From positions 806,001-870,000 of the forward strand of contig NZ_OX366335.1 of the NCBI RefSeq assembly GCF_947250635.1: a stretch of DNA of 64,000 nt, in the 5' to 3' direction. Below are positions 22,062 to 33,562 of the stretch, one piece after another. How positions within the stretch are numbered: position 1 is the first letter of the stretch; every line of letters begins with the position of its first letter. Origin of the DNA: Wolbachia endosymbiont (group B) of Parapoynx stratiotata (lineage in GTDB: Bacteria; Pseudomonadota; Alphaproteobacteria; Rickettsiales; Anaplasmataceae). The notes under the pieces were generated by a model, which was not told where the DNA came from, ran no database searches, and worked only from the letters and a program-made list of their open reading frames with translations. Both the position numbers and the translations under genes were made by a program.

Positions 22062-22637
22062 CTAACCACGTTGTTTAACAATATCTTCCATAGTTAGCCG
22101 CTCTGGTACTATCATTGGATAATTATTTACAGAAGTTCTCAGAGCATTAACCTCTTTGATTTCTCGGTAATATCCATCCATATGCATAGGAGGGGGTAGC
22201 ATTAAATCCATATAATTCGTTGCGCATTTAGTCTGACTTGTATCATCAGCCCCAGCAAGTGAGTTACCGTCGAGGTCCATATGTTCAGGTAGTCCACTTT
22301 TCATTTCTTCTTCTGCTCTTTTATTTTTTAATTCTTCTTCTAACTCAGTTTCAGTTCTTTCTGGTGCTTTTACGGTATCTTTTTCTTCATCTTCATCAAC
22401 ACTGCTATACCCTTCATCTTCTGAAACACCAGTAATTTCAGCAGGCTGTTCTTTTTTAGTTCTTATTTTATGAATCAGCAAAAGTAATAAGTAAGTAACT
22501 GCAGCAGCAGTAACTATAATGGCTATTTTTGCAGCAATGTGAATCACTGTCAAAAATACTAAGGTTGATGAAAGCCCAATCAACCCAGATACGATCACTT
22601 TATTCTTGCCTTCTGTCACACTTAAAACTGCTGCCAT
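22062..22637 (-). CDS. Orphan membrane protein with acidic cytosolic tail
   Basis: A 191-residue protein that I do not recognise. Two close hydrophobic segments (about residues 14-32 and 35-54) are followed by a positive stretch (HKIRTKK) and a long acidic, disordered-looking region (SEDEGYSSVDEDEEKD, TETELEEELKNKRAEEE). The end contains PPPMHMDGYYREIKEV. The two-helix hairpin plus charged tail recalls inclusion-type membrane proteins of intracellular bacteria, but this is only a shape comparison. Confidence 0.6.
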   Translation of the reverse strand: MAAVLSVTEGKNKVIVSGLIGLSSTLVFLTVIHIAAKIAIIVTAAAVTYLLLLLIHKIRTKKEQPAEITGVSEDEGYSSVDEDEEKDTVKAPERTETELEEELKNKRAEEEMKSGLPEHMDLDGNSLAGADDTSQTKCATNYMDLMLPPPMHMDGYYREIKEVNALRTSVNNYPMIVPERLTMEDIVKQRG

Positions 22638-22789
22638 AATAATCCCTCAAATACCATACTAAAGTCATATTATATAGAAATTTTCTTACGCTTGCAAAAC
22701 TGTAAAAATTTTAATCATTTACATAAAGACATATAAGGATTAATTAATATATAATTTATCTTAGCTATAATATGATATAAATACGTATA

Positions 22790-25700
22790 ATGTTTGGCAT
22801 GAAAAGCTTACTTGTAGAGAAGAATAGAACAGTAATATTATTGCTTATCGTGATTTTTACCTTCGGCTCATACACTTATATAAAGATGCCAAGAGAAAGC
22901 AATCCTGATATACAGATTCCTATAATTAGTGTATTTGTCGGGTTTCCTGGTATTTCTGTCGAGGATAGTGAAAAGCTATTAGTGCTTCCTATAGAAAATG
23001 AACTAAGATCCATCGAAGGTGTAAAAGAATTGAGAGCTTTTGCAACTAATGATGGTGCTCACATGATAATCGAATTTAGAACAGAGTATAATAATAAAGA
23101 AGTGCTCGATAATGTCCGTTCAAAGCTTTTAAACATAAAATCAAAATTACCTATTGAAGCAGAATCTCCAATAATCAATGAAATAAACTTGAGCTTATTT
23201 CCGATACTAAACGTTGGCTTGATTGGTAATTTGCCGGAAAGAGCTTTAACTGAAATAGCACGCAAACTAAAGAAAGAAATAGAATCTCTGCCAAATGTTC
23301 TTAAAGTTGAAGTAGCAGGTATGCGTAAAGAAACAGTGGAAGTTATAATTGAGCCCACAGTTCTAACAAAATATAACATTCAATCAAATGAGATATTTCA
23401 AGCTATATCAAACAACAACAGATTAGTAGGAGCTGGATCACTAGAAAACGATACCGGTAAATATTCGATTAAAATATCAGGGTTATTAAAAGACATAGAA
23501 GATATTATGAATATTCCTATTAGATCTCAAAGTGATGCAGTTTTGAGAATCAAAGATATAGCAAAAGTATACTTTGGGTTTGAAGATCACCAAGGATTTG
23601 CTCGTATTAATGGACTACCTAGCATTGTACTAGAAATTTCAAAACGTAATGGAAAAAACATAATAGACACGGTAAATCAAGTAAAATACTTAATGGACAA
23701 AGCAAAAGATCAATTACCTGAAAATTTAAAAGTAGTTTATTTGAATGACCAGTCAAAAAATGTACGTGATGTGCTTGACGACTTGGAAAATGGTATAATA
23801 TTTGCCGTATTACTAATACTAACCATAATAATGCTCTTTATGGGAACAAGGGCTGCTATTCTTGTTGCACTATCAATACCCGGCTCCTTTCTCATAGGAA
23901 TAATGGCTCTTTACCTAATGGGTATTACTCTAAATATAGTTGTCCTCTTCAGTTTAATTATGGCAGTTGGCATGCTGGTTGATGATGCAATTGTAATCAG
24001 CGAATATGCTGATAGAAAGATGATTTGTGGCATGGATAAAGTAGAAGCCTTTTGCACCTCAGTTCATGATATGTTCTATCCAGTTTTATCATCAACATTA
24101 ACTAAATTAGCAGTGTTTTTCCCTCTGCTACTCTGGCCCGATACGGTCGGTAAATTTATGCAGTACATACCAATTACAATAATTTTAACTTTGACTGGAT
24201 CGCTAATTATGGCTTTGGTTTTTATACCAACACTTGGTGCAATATTTGGTAAACCTTCCATAACTTCAAAAAAAGAAATAATAAGAATGAGTGCTATAGA
24301 AAGTGGTGAGATAAAAAATACTGGGCTTATAATAAGAACTTATGTACGTATGTTAGAGAAAGTCTTAGATCACCCCAAAAAATTTGTATGTGTTGTTGTG
24401 TTTGTTTTATTTTTGTCTAGTATATTATATTTTACTTTTGGTCCTGGATTAAAGTTCTTTCCGAATGTAGATTCAGATAACATTTTAATCAGCGTTAAAG
24501 TAAAAGAAAGCTTATCAGCCAAAGAACGAGATTTGATACTTAAGAAAGTAGAAGAACGTATTTTGGGTGTTGAAAAGGAAATTTATGTTTTTTATGCTCG
24601 ATCAGGAAAATTTTCAGACAACGTTATTGCCAAAATTCAATTGGAACTTGTAGATTGGCGCTGCAGGCGCAAAGCTACGCAAATACTAAATGATATAAGG
24701 AGTAGTGTACAAAACATAAAAGGAGTAATAATTGATGTACAGGAACAAAAATCAGGACCATCAGCTGACAAGCCAATACAAATTAACTTAAGCGGAAGTG
24801 CATCCAACTTGAATTCAGTAGCAGAGAAAATCCTAAAAATTATGGACCAACCTTCATCTGGATTTATAAATATTCAAGATAGTAGATCAGCACCTGAAAT
24901 AGAGTGGAATATGAGTATTGATAAGAGTAAGGCTACAAGCTCTGGAGTAAGTGTTGCAACCATCGGTGATTTTATAAAGATGGTTACAAATGGAGTATTA
25001 ATTGGAAAATATAGACCAAATAACGCAGATGAAGAAATTGATATTGTACTACGCTTTCCCAGAAAGAATCGCAACATGAAAACTATAGATAACCTTTTTA
25101 TTAATACAGCAAATGGACCATATTCTATGAGTAGCATAGTGAAATACGTTCCCGAAAAAAAGGCAAATAAACTAAGTAGGATTGATGGATCACGCACAGT
25201 AACAATCTCTGCTGACGTTGATACTGGCTATCTTGTTGATGAAAGAGTTAAGTTCATTCAAAATTCGATTACTCAAGACTGTAGTAAAGGAGTAAAGATT
25301 GATTTCAAAGGTGATAAGGAAGATCAACAAAAATCAGGAGCATTTTTATTAAAGGCTTTTATATTAGCAATTACATTGATGATATTGGTGCTAGTGGCAC
25401 AGTTTAACAACATATACTATACATTTATCGTAATGACAGCAGTGTTTTTATCAACAACATGTGTATTTTTCATTTTCTTTCTTATTCAGAAAGTTTTTGT
25501 AGTTGTCATGTGTGGAGTGGGGATAATTGCTTTAGCAGGAATTATAGTGAATAATAATATACTATTGCTTGATGCCTTTCATCAGCAAATTAAGGTGCGC
25601 AAAAATAACATTAAGCAATGTATAATAAACGCTTCAATTTCTCGCATCAGGCCAATACTACTTACCGTTGCAACTACAGTTCTTGGTTTAATACCGATGA

Positions 25701-25873
25701 TTACTAGGTTAAATATCAGTTTTTTTACGCTACAAATCACATATGATGCTCCATCAAGCCAGTGGTGGGTTGATATTTCAGCAACCATAGCAAGTGGAAT
25801 ATTGGCTGCAACGGTCTTAACTTTACTCTTTACTCCGGCGTTGCTTGTCATACAAAGACATGAAAAAACTTGA
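22790..25873 (+). CDS. RND family (AcrB-type) efflux transporter
   Basis: A 1027-residue inner-membrane pump with the twelve-helix, two-repeat RND layout. The first helix is followed by the porter domain (PRESNPDIQIPIISV, about 34-48). The helix 4 segment MAVGMLVDDAIVI (about 390) carries the paired Asp residues of the proton relay. The second half is at about 530-1020 with AGIIVNNNILLLDAF. No membrane-fusion partner or outer-membrane channel gene lies beside it, so its partners must be elsewhere. It resembles HAE1-type exporters; the substrate is unknown. Confidence 0.88.
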   Translation: MFGMKSLLVEKNRTVILLLIVIFTFGSYTYIKMPRESNPDIQIPIISVFVGFPGISVEDSEKLLVLPIENELRSIEGVKELRAFATNDGAHMIIEFRTEYNNKEVLDNVRSKLLNIKSKLPIEAESPIINEINLSLFPILNVGLIGNLPERALTEIARKLKKEIESLPNVLKVEVAGMRKETVEVIIEPTVLTKYNIQSNEIFQAISNNNRLVGAGSLENDTGKYSIKISGLLKDIEDIMNIPIRSQSDAVLRIKDIAKVYFGFEDHQGFARINGLPSIVLEISKRNGKNIIDTVNQVKYLMDKAKDQLPENLKVVYLNDQSKNVRDVLDDLENGIIFAVLLILTIIMLFMGTRAAILVALSIPGSFLIGIMALYLMGITLNIVVLFSLIMAVGMLVDDAIVISEYADRKMICGMDKVEAFCTSVHDMFYPVLSSTLTKLAVFFPLLLWPDTVGKFMQYIPITIILTLTGSLIMALVFIPTLGAIFGKPSITSKKEIIRMSAIESGEIKNTGLIIRTYVRMLEKVLDHPKKFVCVVVFVLFLSSILYFTFGPGLKFFPNVDSDNILISVKVKESLSAKERDLILKKVEERILGVEKEIYVFYARSGKFSDNVIAKIQLELVDWRCRRKATQILNDIRSSVQNIKGVIIDVQEQKSGPSADKPIQINLSGSASNLNSVAEKILKIMDQPSSGFINIQDSRSAPEIEWNMSIDKSKATSSGVSVATIGDFIKMVTNGVLIGKYRPNNADEEIDIVLRFPRKNRNMKTIDNLFINTANGPYSMSSIVKYVPEKKANKLSRIDGSRTVTISADVDTGYLVDERVKFIQNSITQDCSKGVKIDFKGDKEDQQKSGAFLLKAFILAITLMILVLVAQFNNIYYTFIVMTAVFLSTTCVFFIFFLIQKVFVVVMCGVGIIALAGIIVNNNILLLDAFHQQIKVRKNNIKQCIINASISRIRPILLTVATTVLGLIPMITRLNISFFTLQITYDAPSSQWWVDISATIASGILAATVLTLLFTPALLVIQRHEKT

Positions 25874-25960
25874 CTTAAATTAGCAATCATTTAACATTTA
25901 AGATAGCGTTCTTTACCTGTTGAAGCTATAATTATAACTAATTAAATTGGATTTATTTAT

Positions 25961-27514
25961 ATGATTGCTAATCGTAAAAGCAGTGTTAAGCAGAAAAGCA
26001 ACAAGAATAACATAGTTGGGAGCCTTGATGTAATAAAAACAGCGGGAGAGCTCTCACTTCAAAAAGGTTTGGATTTTAATATTATAATAAATGCACTTAA
26101 AAGTGCTATCGAAGCAGTAGCTCAACAAAAGTATGGTAGCAAAAGTAAAATTGTAGTTAATATAGATAGAAACACAGGCAAAGTTACCTCATATAGACAA
26201 CTAAAAGTCATTAATGATGAATCAAATGAAAATGAGTGTGACTTAATTAAGTTGACACAAGCTAAGTTAATAAAAGAAGATGCAAAAGTTGGAGATACTA
26301 TTAGTGAGTTGATTTCTCTTAACACTGATCTTGTTTCAGCAAGAATTGCCCAGCAAAAGATTTCTGAAATAATCAAAAATGAAGAGTTAAAAAAGCAATA
26401 TGAGGAATTTAAAGATAAGGTAGGAGAAATGAGGTATGGCATCGTTAAACAAGTAGAATATTCAGATCTTATTATAGACATAAACGGAATTGGAGCATAC
26501 CTCCCTTTACGAAACTTAATTGGTGGTGAGTCATTTCGTGAAGGCGATAAGGTTAAAGCTTACATACAGGCTGTTAAGCGCTCTGACGATGGACGTCAAA
26601 TCATTCTTTCTAGGACTCATGAAGGCTTTTTAGAGGCATTGTTGAATCAAGAAGTACCAGAAGTTGCTGACGGATTGATAACAATTAAAGGTATAGCTAG
26701 AGACGCTGGTTCAAGATCTAAAGTTGCTGTTTTTTCATCTGATAAGAATATCGATCCAGTAGGTGCTTGCGTTGGAGTTAAAGGAGATAGAATAAAAACT
26801 ATTATACACGAATTAAACGGTGAAAAAATCGACGTCATACATTACTCATCAGATTTGGGTCAATTTGTTATTAAAGCCATTACTCCTGCAGAAGTATCAA
26901 AGGTCATTATTGACGAAAATGAAAATTGTATAGAGTTAATAGTTGCTGAAGATCAATTGAGTTTAGCTATAGGAAAAAAGGGTCAGAATGTAAGATTAGC
27001 TTCAGAGCTTGTTGGATGGAAAATTGAGATATTAAGCACTCAGCAAGAATCAGAAAGAAGAAACAAAGAATTTAGTCAATGTTCAGTTTTATTTGCTGAA
27101 GCTTTAAACTTAGAAGAGATTATGGGCCAATTATTGGTAACAGAAGGTTTTTCAAGTGTAGAAGATATATCTAACACTTCAATTAAGGAACTTGCTTCAA
27201 TAGAGGGCTTCAATGAAGATATTGCAAATGAACTTCATAATAGAGCAAATAATTACCTGAAAGCAGAGAATGATAGAAAAATAGAAGAGCTAAAAAATTT
27301 AGGTATGGAAGACGATGTAATCAACTTAGCCTTATCAATAGATAATAAAATTGCTCTTAGTAAACATAATATTAAAACTTTAGAGGACATAGCAGATTTA
27401 TCAAATTATGAGTTTTGTAGCATACTCTCTTCCTCAACTAATAATAAAGACAATCTAAAAGATACAGCAGATTTAATAATCATAGAAGCACGTAAAAAGC
27501 TTGGATTAATATAA
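25961..27514 (+). CDS. nusA: Transcription termination/antitermination factor NusA
   Basis: A 517-residue NusA. The N-terminal RNA-polymerase-binding domain (about 20-135) is followed by S1 (about 145-210), two KH domains (about 225-350, with [15 protein letters not shown] and [14 protein letters not shown]) and C-terminal helix-hairpin-helix repeats ([19 protein letters not shown]). It leads the operon nusA-infB-rbfA-ubiA. The rimP gene often found upstream of nusA is not here; an RND pump precedes it. Confidence 0.95.
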   Translation: MIANRKSSVKQKSNKNNIVGSLDVIKTAGELSLQKGLDFNIIINALKSAIEAVAQQKYGSKSKIVVNIDRNTGKVTSYRQLKVINDESNENECDLIKLTQAKLIKEDAKVGDTISELISLNTDLVSARIAQQKISEIIKNEELKKQYEEFKDKVGEMRYGIVKQVEYSDLIIDINGIGAYLPLRNLIGGESFREGDKVKAYIQAVKRSDDGRQIILSRTHEGFLEALLNQEVPEVADGLITIKGIARDAGSRSKVAVFSSDKNIDPVGACVGVKGDRIKTIIHELNGEKIDVIHYSSDLGQFVIKAITPAEVSKVIIDENENCIELIVAEDQLSLAIGKKGQNVRLASELVGWKIEILSTQQESERRNKEFSQCSVLFAEALNLEEIMGQLLVTEGFSSVEDISNTSIKELASIEGFNEDIANELHNRANNYLKAENDRKIEELKNLGMEDDVINLALSIDNKIALSKHNIKTLEDIADLSNYEFCSILSSSTNNKDNLKDTADLIIIEARKKLGLI

Positions 27515-27521
27515 AAACAAT

Positions 27522-29843
27522 ATGAATAATGAAGATATCAGTAATAAAAAATTAACCCTACAAGGCTTAAGCAAGCTTAAATTAGACATTAATTTAAACT
27601 CTTTAGATAGTCAAAGTACTGGTACTACAATAGTAAAAAAAAGAAGAAAAATTCATTCTGCAGAAGAATATAGTTTATTTGACGAGAGTAAATTAGGCTC
27701 TTTAACTGAAAAAGAACAAATTTCCCGCATTAATGCTGTACAGAATGCTACTTTGCTGAAAGAAAGGAATCAGAGAGAACAAGAAGAGAAAATAAAAAAA
27801 GAAGAAAGCAATCAAGAAGCTGAAGATAAAAATGAATCACACTCTGTACCTAAAGAAATAAATAAGGAAGTTTTAAGTAATACTAACTCAGTTGAACAAA
27901 AAGAAGATAGTATTGAATATGAGAACAATGATAAAAAGTCTTTTAAAGCTAGCAAAGATATATACTCTAAGCATTCTAAGCTAGTAATTACACAGGCAAT
28001 AGATGAAAGAAATGAACACCTCCCTGTATTTAAGCAAAAATTTGGTATAAGAAGTAAACAATCAAAGTTTACTAAGGGTAAAAATATAGCAAGAGAAGTT
28101 ATTATACCAGACAAAATAACTATCAGGGAGTTATCTATTCGTATGGCAGAAGATAGCAAGAGTGTGCTAAAAATGCTCAAAGAAGAAGTTGGGGAGAGCT
28201 ATAGAGTAGATGATCTAGTAGATCCAGATATAGCATGCGAAATAGCAAAAAAATTTAATCATACGGCTAAACGAGTAAGTGATGCTGATAAAGAAAAGAA
28301 TTTACTCTTCATAAGCAACAGAGAAAACTTACCTAAAAGACCAAAACCACCTATCGTTACTTTTATGGGACATGTGGATCATGGTAAAACATCATTGCTT
28401 GATGCATTTCGTGAATCCAATGTTGCAGAAAAAGAGTCAGGTGGCATCACTCAACATATAGGTGCTTATCAATTAACGACAAAAAATAAGCAAAAAATTA
28501 CTTTCATTGATACACCAGGGCATGAGGCGTTTACTGCAATGCGTGCACGTGGTGCCAATATTACTAATATAGTTGTGATAGTAGTTGCAGCTGATGATGG
28601 AATCATGAAACAAACAGTTGAAGCAATAAACCATGCAAAAGCAGCAAATGTCTCTATTATAGTTGCCATTAATAAAATTGATAAATCACAACCTGGCGAT
28701 GTAGAAAGAATAATTAATAGTTTGCCTCAGTATGACCTCATCCCCGAAGAACTTGGTGGTGATGTTATAATTGTGCCAGTATCAGCAAAAAAGAAAATCA
28801 ACTTAGATAAACTAGAAGAGGCAATTTTATTAATTGCTGAATTAATGACGCTAGAAGGAATAGAGGATTGTCGAGCACTTGGATGGGTAATAGAGTCCAA
28901 AATAGATAAAGCTAAAGGAATATCAGCTACATTAATAGTTGAAGAAGGGACATTAAAGATTGGTGACATATTGATAGTTGGTACAACATACAGCAAAGTA
29001 CGCAGTATGATTAATCACCTTGGTCAAAGAGAAAAAGCGTCACTACCTTCTACTCCAGTTGAAGTTACTGGTTTAAATGGTGTACCAAATGCTGGAGATA
29101 AATTTGTTGTTGTAAACTCTGAAAGGCAGGCTCGTGAAATTGTTGAATACAGGTTAGAATTAATCAAGAAAAAGCAAGAAGATTTAGACGACAGTAATTT
29201 AGATATATTCAGTCGTAATGATAGTGAAACAGAAGAACTATCTGTAGTTTTAAAGTGCGATGTCACTGGTTCTATTGAAGCAATATCAAGCTCAATTGAT
29301 AAGCTTGGTAAAGAGCAAGTGAAATTAAATATTCTACACAAAGCAGTAGGAGGAGTAACAGATTCAGATGTGCTGCTTGCAGAAGCATCAAGCGCAGTAA
29401 TTTTAGCTTTTAATGTAAAAGTGGATTCAAAAATAAGAGAATTAGCAAAACAAAAAGGTATAGAAATACATACTTACAATATAATATATGAGCTTATTGA
29501 AGACATGAGGATGTATCTAACTAAAATGTTAAAGCCTGTTACACGAGAGGTTCGTGTTGGTTCTGCATCTGTAAGGCAAATATTTAATGCATCCAAAGCC
29601 GGTAATATAATCGGATGTTATGTCACTGATGGAGTTATAAAAAAAGATTCTTTAATTAAGGTAGTACGTGGCAGCAAATTGGTGCATGAAGGAAAGTTAA
29701 AAGCACTACGTAGATTTAAAGATGATGTTAAAGAAGTGGGTGTAAATTTTGAATGCGGAATATCGCTAGAGGGTAATATCGATATTAAAGTTGGAGACAT
29801 TTTGGAAGCTTATCAATTAGTGCAAGAAGAAAGGACGTTATAG
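27522..29843 (+). CDS. infB: Translation initiation factor IF-2
   Basis: A 773-residue IF-2, a GTPase that places initiator tRNA on the small subunit. A charged, disordered N-terminus (about 1-200) is followed by the G domain with [10 protein letters not shown] (about 286), DTPGHEAFT and NKID, then domains 2, 3 and the C-terminal domain that binds fMet-tRNA. It starts 7 bases after the nusA stop. Confidence 0.96.
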   Translation: MNNEDISNKKLTLQGLSKLKLDINLNSLDSQSTGTTIVKKRRKIHSAEEYSLFDESKLGSLTEKEQISRINAVQNATLLKERNQREQEEKIKKEESNQEAEDKNESHSVPKEINKEVLSNTNSVEQKEDSIEYENNDKKSFKASKDIYSKHSKLVITQAIDERNEHLPVFKQKFGIRSKQSKFTKGKNIAREVIIPDKITIRELSIRMAEDSKSVLKMLKEEVGESYRVDDLVDPDIACEIAKKFNHTAKRVSDADKEKNLLFISNRENLPKRPKPPIVTFMGHVDHGKTSLLDAFRESNVAEKESGGITQHIGAYQLTTKNKQKITFIDTPGHEAFTAMRARGANITNIVVIVVAADDGIMKQTVEAINHAKAANVSIIVAINKIDKSQPGDVERIINSLPQYDLIPEELGGDVIIVPVSAKKKINLDKLEEAILLIAELMTLEGIEDCRALGWVIESKIDKAKGISATLIVEEGTLKIGDILIVGTTYSKVRSMINHLGQREKASLPSTPVEVTGLNGVPNAGDKFVVVNSERQAREIVEYRLELIKKKQEDLDDSNLDIFSRNDSETEELSVVLKCDVTGSIEAISSSIDKLGKEQVKLNILHKAVGGVTDSDVLLAEASSAVILAFNVKVDSKIRELAKQKGIEIHTYNIIYELIEDMRMYLTKMLKPVTREVRVGSASVRQIFNASKAGNIIGCYVTDGVIKKDSLIKVVRGSKLVHEGKLKALRRFKDDVKEVGVNFECGISLEGNIDIKVGDILEAYQLVQEERTL

Positions 29844-29852
29844 TAGTTGAAT

Positions 29853-30203
29853 ATGAAAAAGGAAATTAGAAACCTAAAAGTAGCATCGGTATTACATAGG
29901 GCAATATCAAAAGTCTTAATGGAAAGTAATGTGCTTAATGAAAAAGTAGTAGTATCTGATGTAAAGCTAAGCAAAGATTTGAAGAAAGCAGATGTATATA
30001 TTGTGTTATCTTCATTGAACATCCAAAATGATAATGATGATATCAGCACTGTTGTTAATGAAATGAACCAATCTGCATGGTCAATACGTAAATCTATATT
30101 GTGTTATGTTGATTTGCGATTTATACCTGAGTTAGTTTTTAAGCCTGATTTAGCATTCGATAATTTTGTCAATGTAAGCAAAATATTACATAATCACACT
30201 TAA
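29853..30203 (+). CDS. rbfA: Ribosome-binding factor A
   Basis: A 116-residue RbfA, a KH-fold protein that helps mature the 3' end and the 5' helix of 16S rRNA. The family pattern RVASVLHRAIS-like start and SDVKLSKDLKKADVYIVL (about 33-50) are present. I choose ATG 29853 (MKKEIRNLK); a TTG lies two codons upstream. It starts 9 bases after infB. Confidence 0.9.
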   Translation: MKKEIRNLKVASVLHRAISKVLMESNVLNEKVVVSDVKLSKDLKKADVYIVLSSLNIQNDNDDISTVVNEMNQSAWSIRKSILCYVDLRFIPELVFKPDLAFDNFVNVSKILHNHT

Positions 30204-30206
30204 TTA

Positions 30207-31094
30207 ATGTATTTCAACCATTATTTCTCATTAATGAGAATACACAGTTTAACAGGTTTATGGCTTGTGCTATTTTCTAGCTTAAGCGGCATTCTTTTAG
30301 CCTCAACTTCTCTATCGTATCAGGCTCTTTTTCTCCTTGTTTTGTTTACTATAGGTGCATTTTTAATGAGACCCGCAGGGTGCATAATCAATGATATCTT
30401 CGATAGAGAAATAGATGCACATGTTGAACGAACAAAATATAGGCCACTTGCAAGTGGTGCATTAAACATAAAGCAGGCTTTGGCTTTACTTTCACTGTTA
30501 CTGTCTATTGCCCTGGTAATCTTATTATTAACCAATAAAACTACTCTTATACTTGGAATAATTTCAATGTGCATGATAGTTATCTATCCCTTGCTAAAGC
30601 GTTACGTTTGGTGGCCACAATTGTTTTTAGGGTTTACTTTCAACATGGGATCACTCATGGGTTCAGCAGCAATAACAAACCAGATTAGCATAGAATCCTT
30701 GCTATTTTATATAGGATGCGTCTTTTGGACGCTTAGTTATGATACTATATACGCTCATCAAGATAAAAAAGATGATGAGAAATTAGGAATGAAATCTACT
30801 GCATTATATTTTGGCAATACAACAAAATCTTGGTTGAAAAGATTTTATTTAATATCCTTAATGGCATGGTTGTACGCTGGTATACTATCATCATTAAATA
30901 ACATCTTTTATATTGCTTTACTTGCCATAGGATTCATATTTCACCACCAACACAAAAATTTCAATCCAAACGATTCTAATCAATGCATGTCCATATTTAA
31001 AAATAATTCCCAGATAGGACTCCTGCTCTTTTTTGGTATCCTTTTAGATAGAATTCTAAATTCTACTTTTGTATCCGTTCAGATGCATGGCTAA
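30207..31094 (+). CDS. ubiA: 4-hydroxybenzoate polyprenyltransferase
   Basis: A 295-residue membrane prenyltransferase of the UbiA family with about nine helices. The two Asp-rich metal/prenyl-diphosphate motifs are NDIFDREIDAHVERTKYRP (about 63-81) and DTIYAHQDKKDDEK (about 180-193). It attaches the isoprenoid tail to 4-hydroxybenzoate in ubiquinone synthesis. It starts 3 bases after rbfA and so is probably the last gene of the nusA operon. Confidence 0.92.
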   Translation: MYFNHYFSLMRIHSLTGLWLVLFSSLSGILLASTSLSYQALFLLVLFTIGAFLMRPAGCIINDIFDREIDAHVERTKYRPLASGALNIKQALALLSLLLSIALVILLLTNKTTLILGIISMCMIVIYPLLKRYVWWPQLFLGFTFNMGSLMGSAAITNQISIESLLFYIGCVFWTLSYDTIYAHQDKKDDEKLGMKSTALYFGNTTKSWLKRFYLISLMAWLYAGILSSLNNIFYIALLAIGFIFHHQHKNFNPNDSNQCMSIFKNNSQIGLLLFFGILLDRILNSTFVSVQMHG

Positions 31095-31120
31095 TGTGTA
31101 AATATCGAAGCAAAAATGTT

Positions 31121-31149
31121 GTCATTCCAGTGTCAAGTACTGGGATGAC
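31121..31149. repeat. Dispersed palindromic repeat (short copy)
   Basis: A hairpin of the form GTCATTCCAGT, GTCAAGT, ACTGGGATGAC. The same palindrome core (CCAGTGTCAAG.ACTGG) occurs at 44896-44916 and belongs to the longer repeat cluster at 44752-44922. Confidence 0.75.
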
Positions 31150-31297
31150 AGAGAAAGCATCATATTGAAATGACACCATTTATTTCTATGGCTGTCTTTT
31201 CTATCTTATTTTGTCACCCTGCTGAATGGATTCTACTTTTTAGAACATATCTTGAAAGGAAATCAGGAAGATAATATGATAGGATCAGTAAAAAATA

Positions 31298-31595
31298 TAT
31301 CCAGGTGATGTAAGTGACAAAGAATGGAAATTTCTTGAGCCAAGAGTTGCACAAGGTGTGGCCAAGAAAGCACAAAATAAGCAATTATTAATGTTATACA
31401 ATACATAATGAAAGGTATTTGCCAGTAGAGCAAAAGATTTTCCTCTATGGAAGACAGTGTATGATTATTTTTTTAGGTGGCGTAATAGTCACACATTGCT
31501 TGAATGCATACAAAACAAAGGCTGGTGTGCCCATTGATGTTATAAGATCAAATTACCGACCTTTTACTAGATGAAATCAAAAAGCTAAGGAATTA
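31298..31595 (+). pseudogene. IS5-family transposase remnant
   Basis: Broken coding sequence on the plus strand in shifting frames. YPGDVSDKEWKFLEPR (31298 onward) and FPLWKTVYDYFFRWRNSH (about 31441) are the N-terminal hallmarks of an IS5-type DDE transposase. Frameshifts and stops are present, and the catalytic region is absent. No terminal repeats are visible. This explains most of the gap between ubiA and the ankyrin gene. Confidence 0.7.
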
Positions 31596-31604
31596 AGCCT
31601 TACC

Positions 31605-33086
31605 TTAATTTATTAAACCTCTATCCTGAATTAAATGACCTTGAACAGAAGTATTACTTAAATAACTTTGAGGCTCTAAGTTTATTTGCTGTTCTTCAAC
31701 TTCTAATGTACTATCTCTATTGTGTAATATCTGCTCTATTGATTGATTTACTATTAAATCTAGTTCCTTATTAAATACAACCATAAATTTGTTAAACTTC
31801 TTTGGACTTAACTTACCTGTTTCTCTATCGTGGCATGCTTGCTCTACATATGAGTTTAAAATTCCTGAAATGTCATTAAACTTACCACCCGTGATTTTTG
31901 CAGTAACCTCTTTCTGCATTTCTACACAATCAATATTTAACCGATGCATTGATATCCCAATTTTTAATGCAGCTTGCTCTACTACTTTCTCAAATTCCTC
32001 TATAATATTTAATGCATAGCCCTGTGCTTCTAATGGTGATATAGACTGAACTACTGTGGAAATATAATTCTGACCTGTGATTTTCCTTATAAATACATCT
32101 AATAAAAGAAGTATACCGTTGTTATCAATACCTTGAACTGTAATAGCTTGAGAAGGTTCCATACTTATAGCTGCCTTAAAAGGAGAAGAAACAAACTGAA
32201 AAATACCTTTAATAGTATCTACCGTAGTGTAAGCAAAAATATTGATAAATGAAGATGGCTTACTTGTTCCGCTTGTAACTCCTATTTTATCAGGACCTAT
32301 CTTATCATTTTGCAACGAATTTTCATCTTCTTGTGCAATACTGAGGCGATTATGGACACGTGTTGATAGGGAGCTGCTTTCTTCTTGCAAGTTAAGATGT
32401 TGGGTGATTTCTTCATTTCTTCTTATTCTTTCTTCTAGAAGGTTTCGTATTTCTAAGCTGTTTTCTTCATTAAGCGTATTTGCTACGGCTAAAGCTCCTC
32501 TAGCATCAACATAATCACTTTTATCAAGAATGAGCTTAACTACACCCAAATTGCCACGAGCAGCTGCAGTATGCAAAGGTGTCCAACCATTCTCATCTTT
32601 AGCGTTAACATTAGCACGCTTATTTATAAAAAGACCAGCTACTTGTAAATTATCATGAAGAGCAGCCCAGTGCAGAGGAGTAGCGCCATCATTGTTCTTA
32701 GCATTAACATTGGCTCCTCTCTCTATAAGCTTTTCTGCTGTACCTAAGCAACCATTAAAAAAAGCAGCATAGTGCAGAGGGACATTGTCATATTTATTCT
32801 TCTCATTAACATTAGCCCCTTTCTCTATAAGCTTTTCTACTATACTGACATTCTGATTAAGAGCAGCCCAGTGCAGAGGAGTAGCGCCATGATTATTCTT
32901 AGCATTAATATCAGCTCCTCTCTCTATAAGCTTTTCTACTACCTGTAATTTATCTGCAAGAACAGCTAAATGTAGAGGAGTATTGCCTCTATTGTCCCTA
33001 GCATTAACATCATCCCCTTTATTGATAAGATCCGCAACTTGATTAGCATCTCCACTACGTACAGCAGCAAATAATTCATTAATCAT
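31605..33086 (-). CDS. Ankyrin-repeat protein
   Basis: A 493-residue protein. Residues about 1-200 hold six ankyrin repeats with the consensus G-TPLH-AA and long beta-hairpins (NTPLHLAV, ATPLHWAAL, VPLHYAAF, ATPLHWAAL, WTPLHTAAA). The remaining 290 residues are a non-repeat domain with a weakly hydrophobic patch (about 280-345) and helical sequence. No signal peptide is present. In Wolbachia such proteins are candidates for type IV secretion and host interaction, which is not shown here. Confidence 0.88.
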   Translation of the reverse strand: MINELFAAVRSGDANQVADLINKGDDVNARDNRGNTPLHLAVLADKLQVVEKLIERGADINAKNNHGATPLHWAALNQNVSIVEKLIEKGANVNEKNKYDNVPLHYAAFFNGCLGTAEKLIERGANVNAKNNDGATPLHWAALHDNLQVAGLFINKRANVNAKDENGWTPLHTAAARGNLGVVKLILDKSDYVDARGALAVANTLNEENSLEIRNLLEERIRRNEEITQHLNLQEESSSLSTRVHNRLSIAQEDENSLQNDKIGPDKIGVTSGTSKPSSFINIFAYTTVDTIKGIFQFVSSPFKAAISMEPSQAITVQGIDNNGILLLLDVFIRKITGQNYISTVVQSISPLEAQGYALNIIEEFEKVVEQAALKIGISMHRLNIDCVEMQKEVTAKITGGKFNDISGILNSYVEQACHDRETGKLSPKKFNKFMVVFNKELDLIVNQSIEQILHNRDSTLEVEEQQINLEPQSYLSNTSVQGHLIQDRGLIN

Positions 33087-33562
33087 TTAACCTTCGATAA
33101 AAACCACTCAATTTCAAAGTAAGAAAAAAATCTTTTCCTGAATAAAACAGCTACCTCATAATATAAAGAAAAATATTTTCACTATCATATTTATTATACA
33201 TAAAAAATTAATAGCTCAATATACTTTTCATAAAATACTCCATCTCTAAAACTTGTCAATCCCTATTTAGAAGTTTTTTTGATAATCTTTAATGAAAGTT
33301 CTTAACGAATTAATACTGACTTAATAGTATATATTACTAAAAATTTAAATAAAACAACCATTCCCAACAACTAAAACTGGCTAGTGAGAGAAGAGTTCGT
33401 TTTGGGATGGATTGGTCTGTTGCTGGAACTCAAGAACTGCTGCAAAAGGAAAGCCCCAGTTTTCATAGTAATTATGATATTAAAAAATCACGTTTAAAAA
33501 TACTTTATACAAGTGAGAAACACCTCTTTTTGTTTTTGCAGCAGGTCTCCATGTATCCCTCT
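33087..33562. other. Intergenic, no intact gene
   Basis: A 476-base AT-rich region between the ankyrin gene (reading leftward) and a truncated orphan. About 33380-33470 looks less random than the rest (GGGATGGATTGGTCTGTTGC) and may be a worn repeat, but I cannot name it. The plus-strand open frame at 33407-33664 runs into the antisense of the orphan and has no family resemblance. Confidence 0.4.
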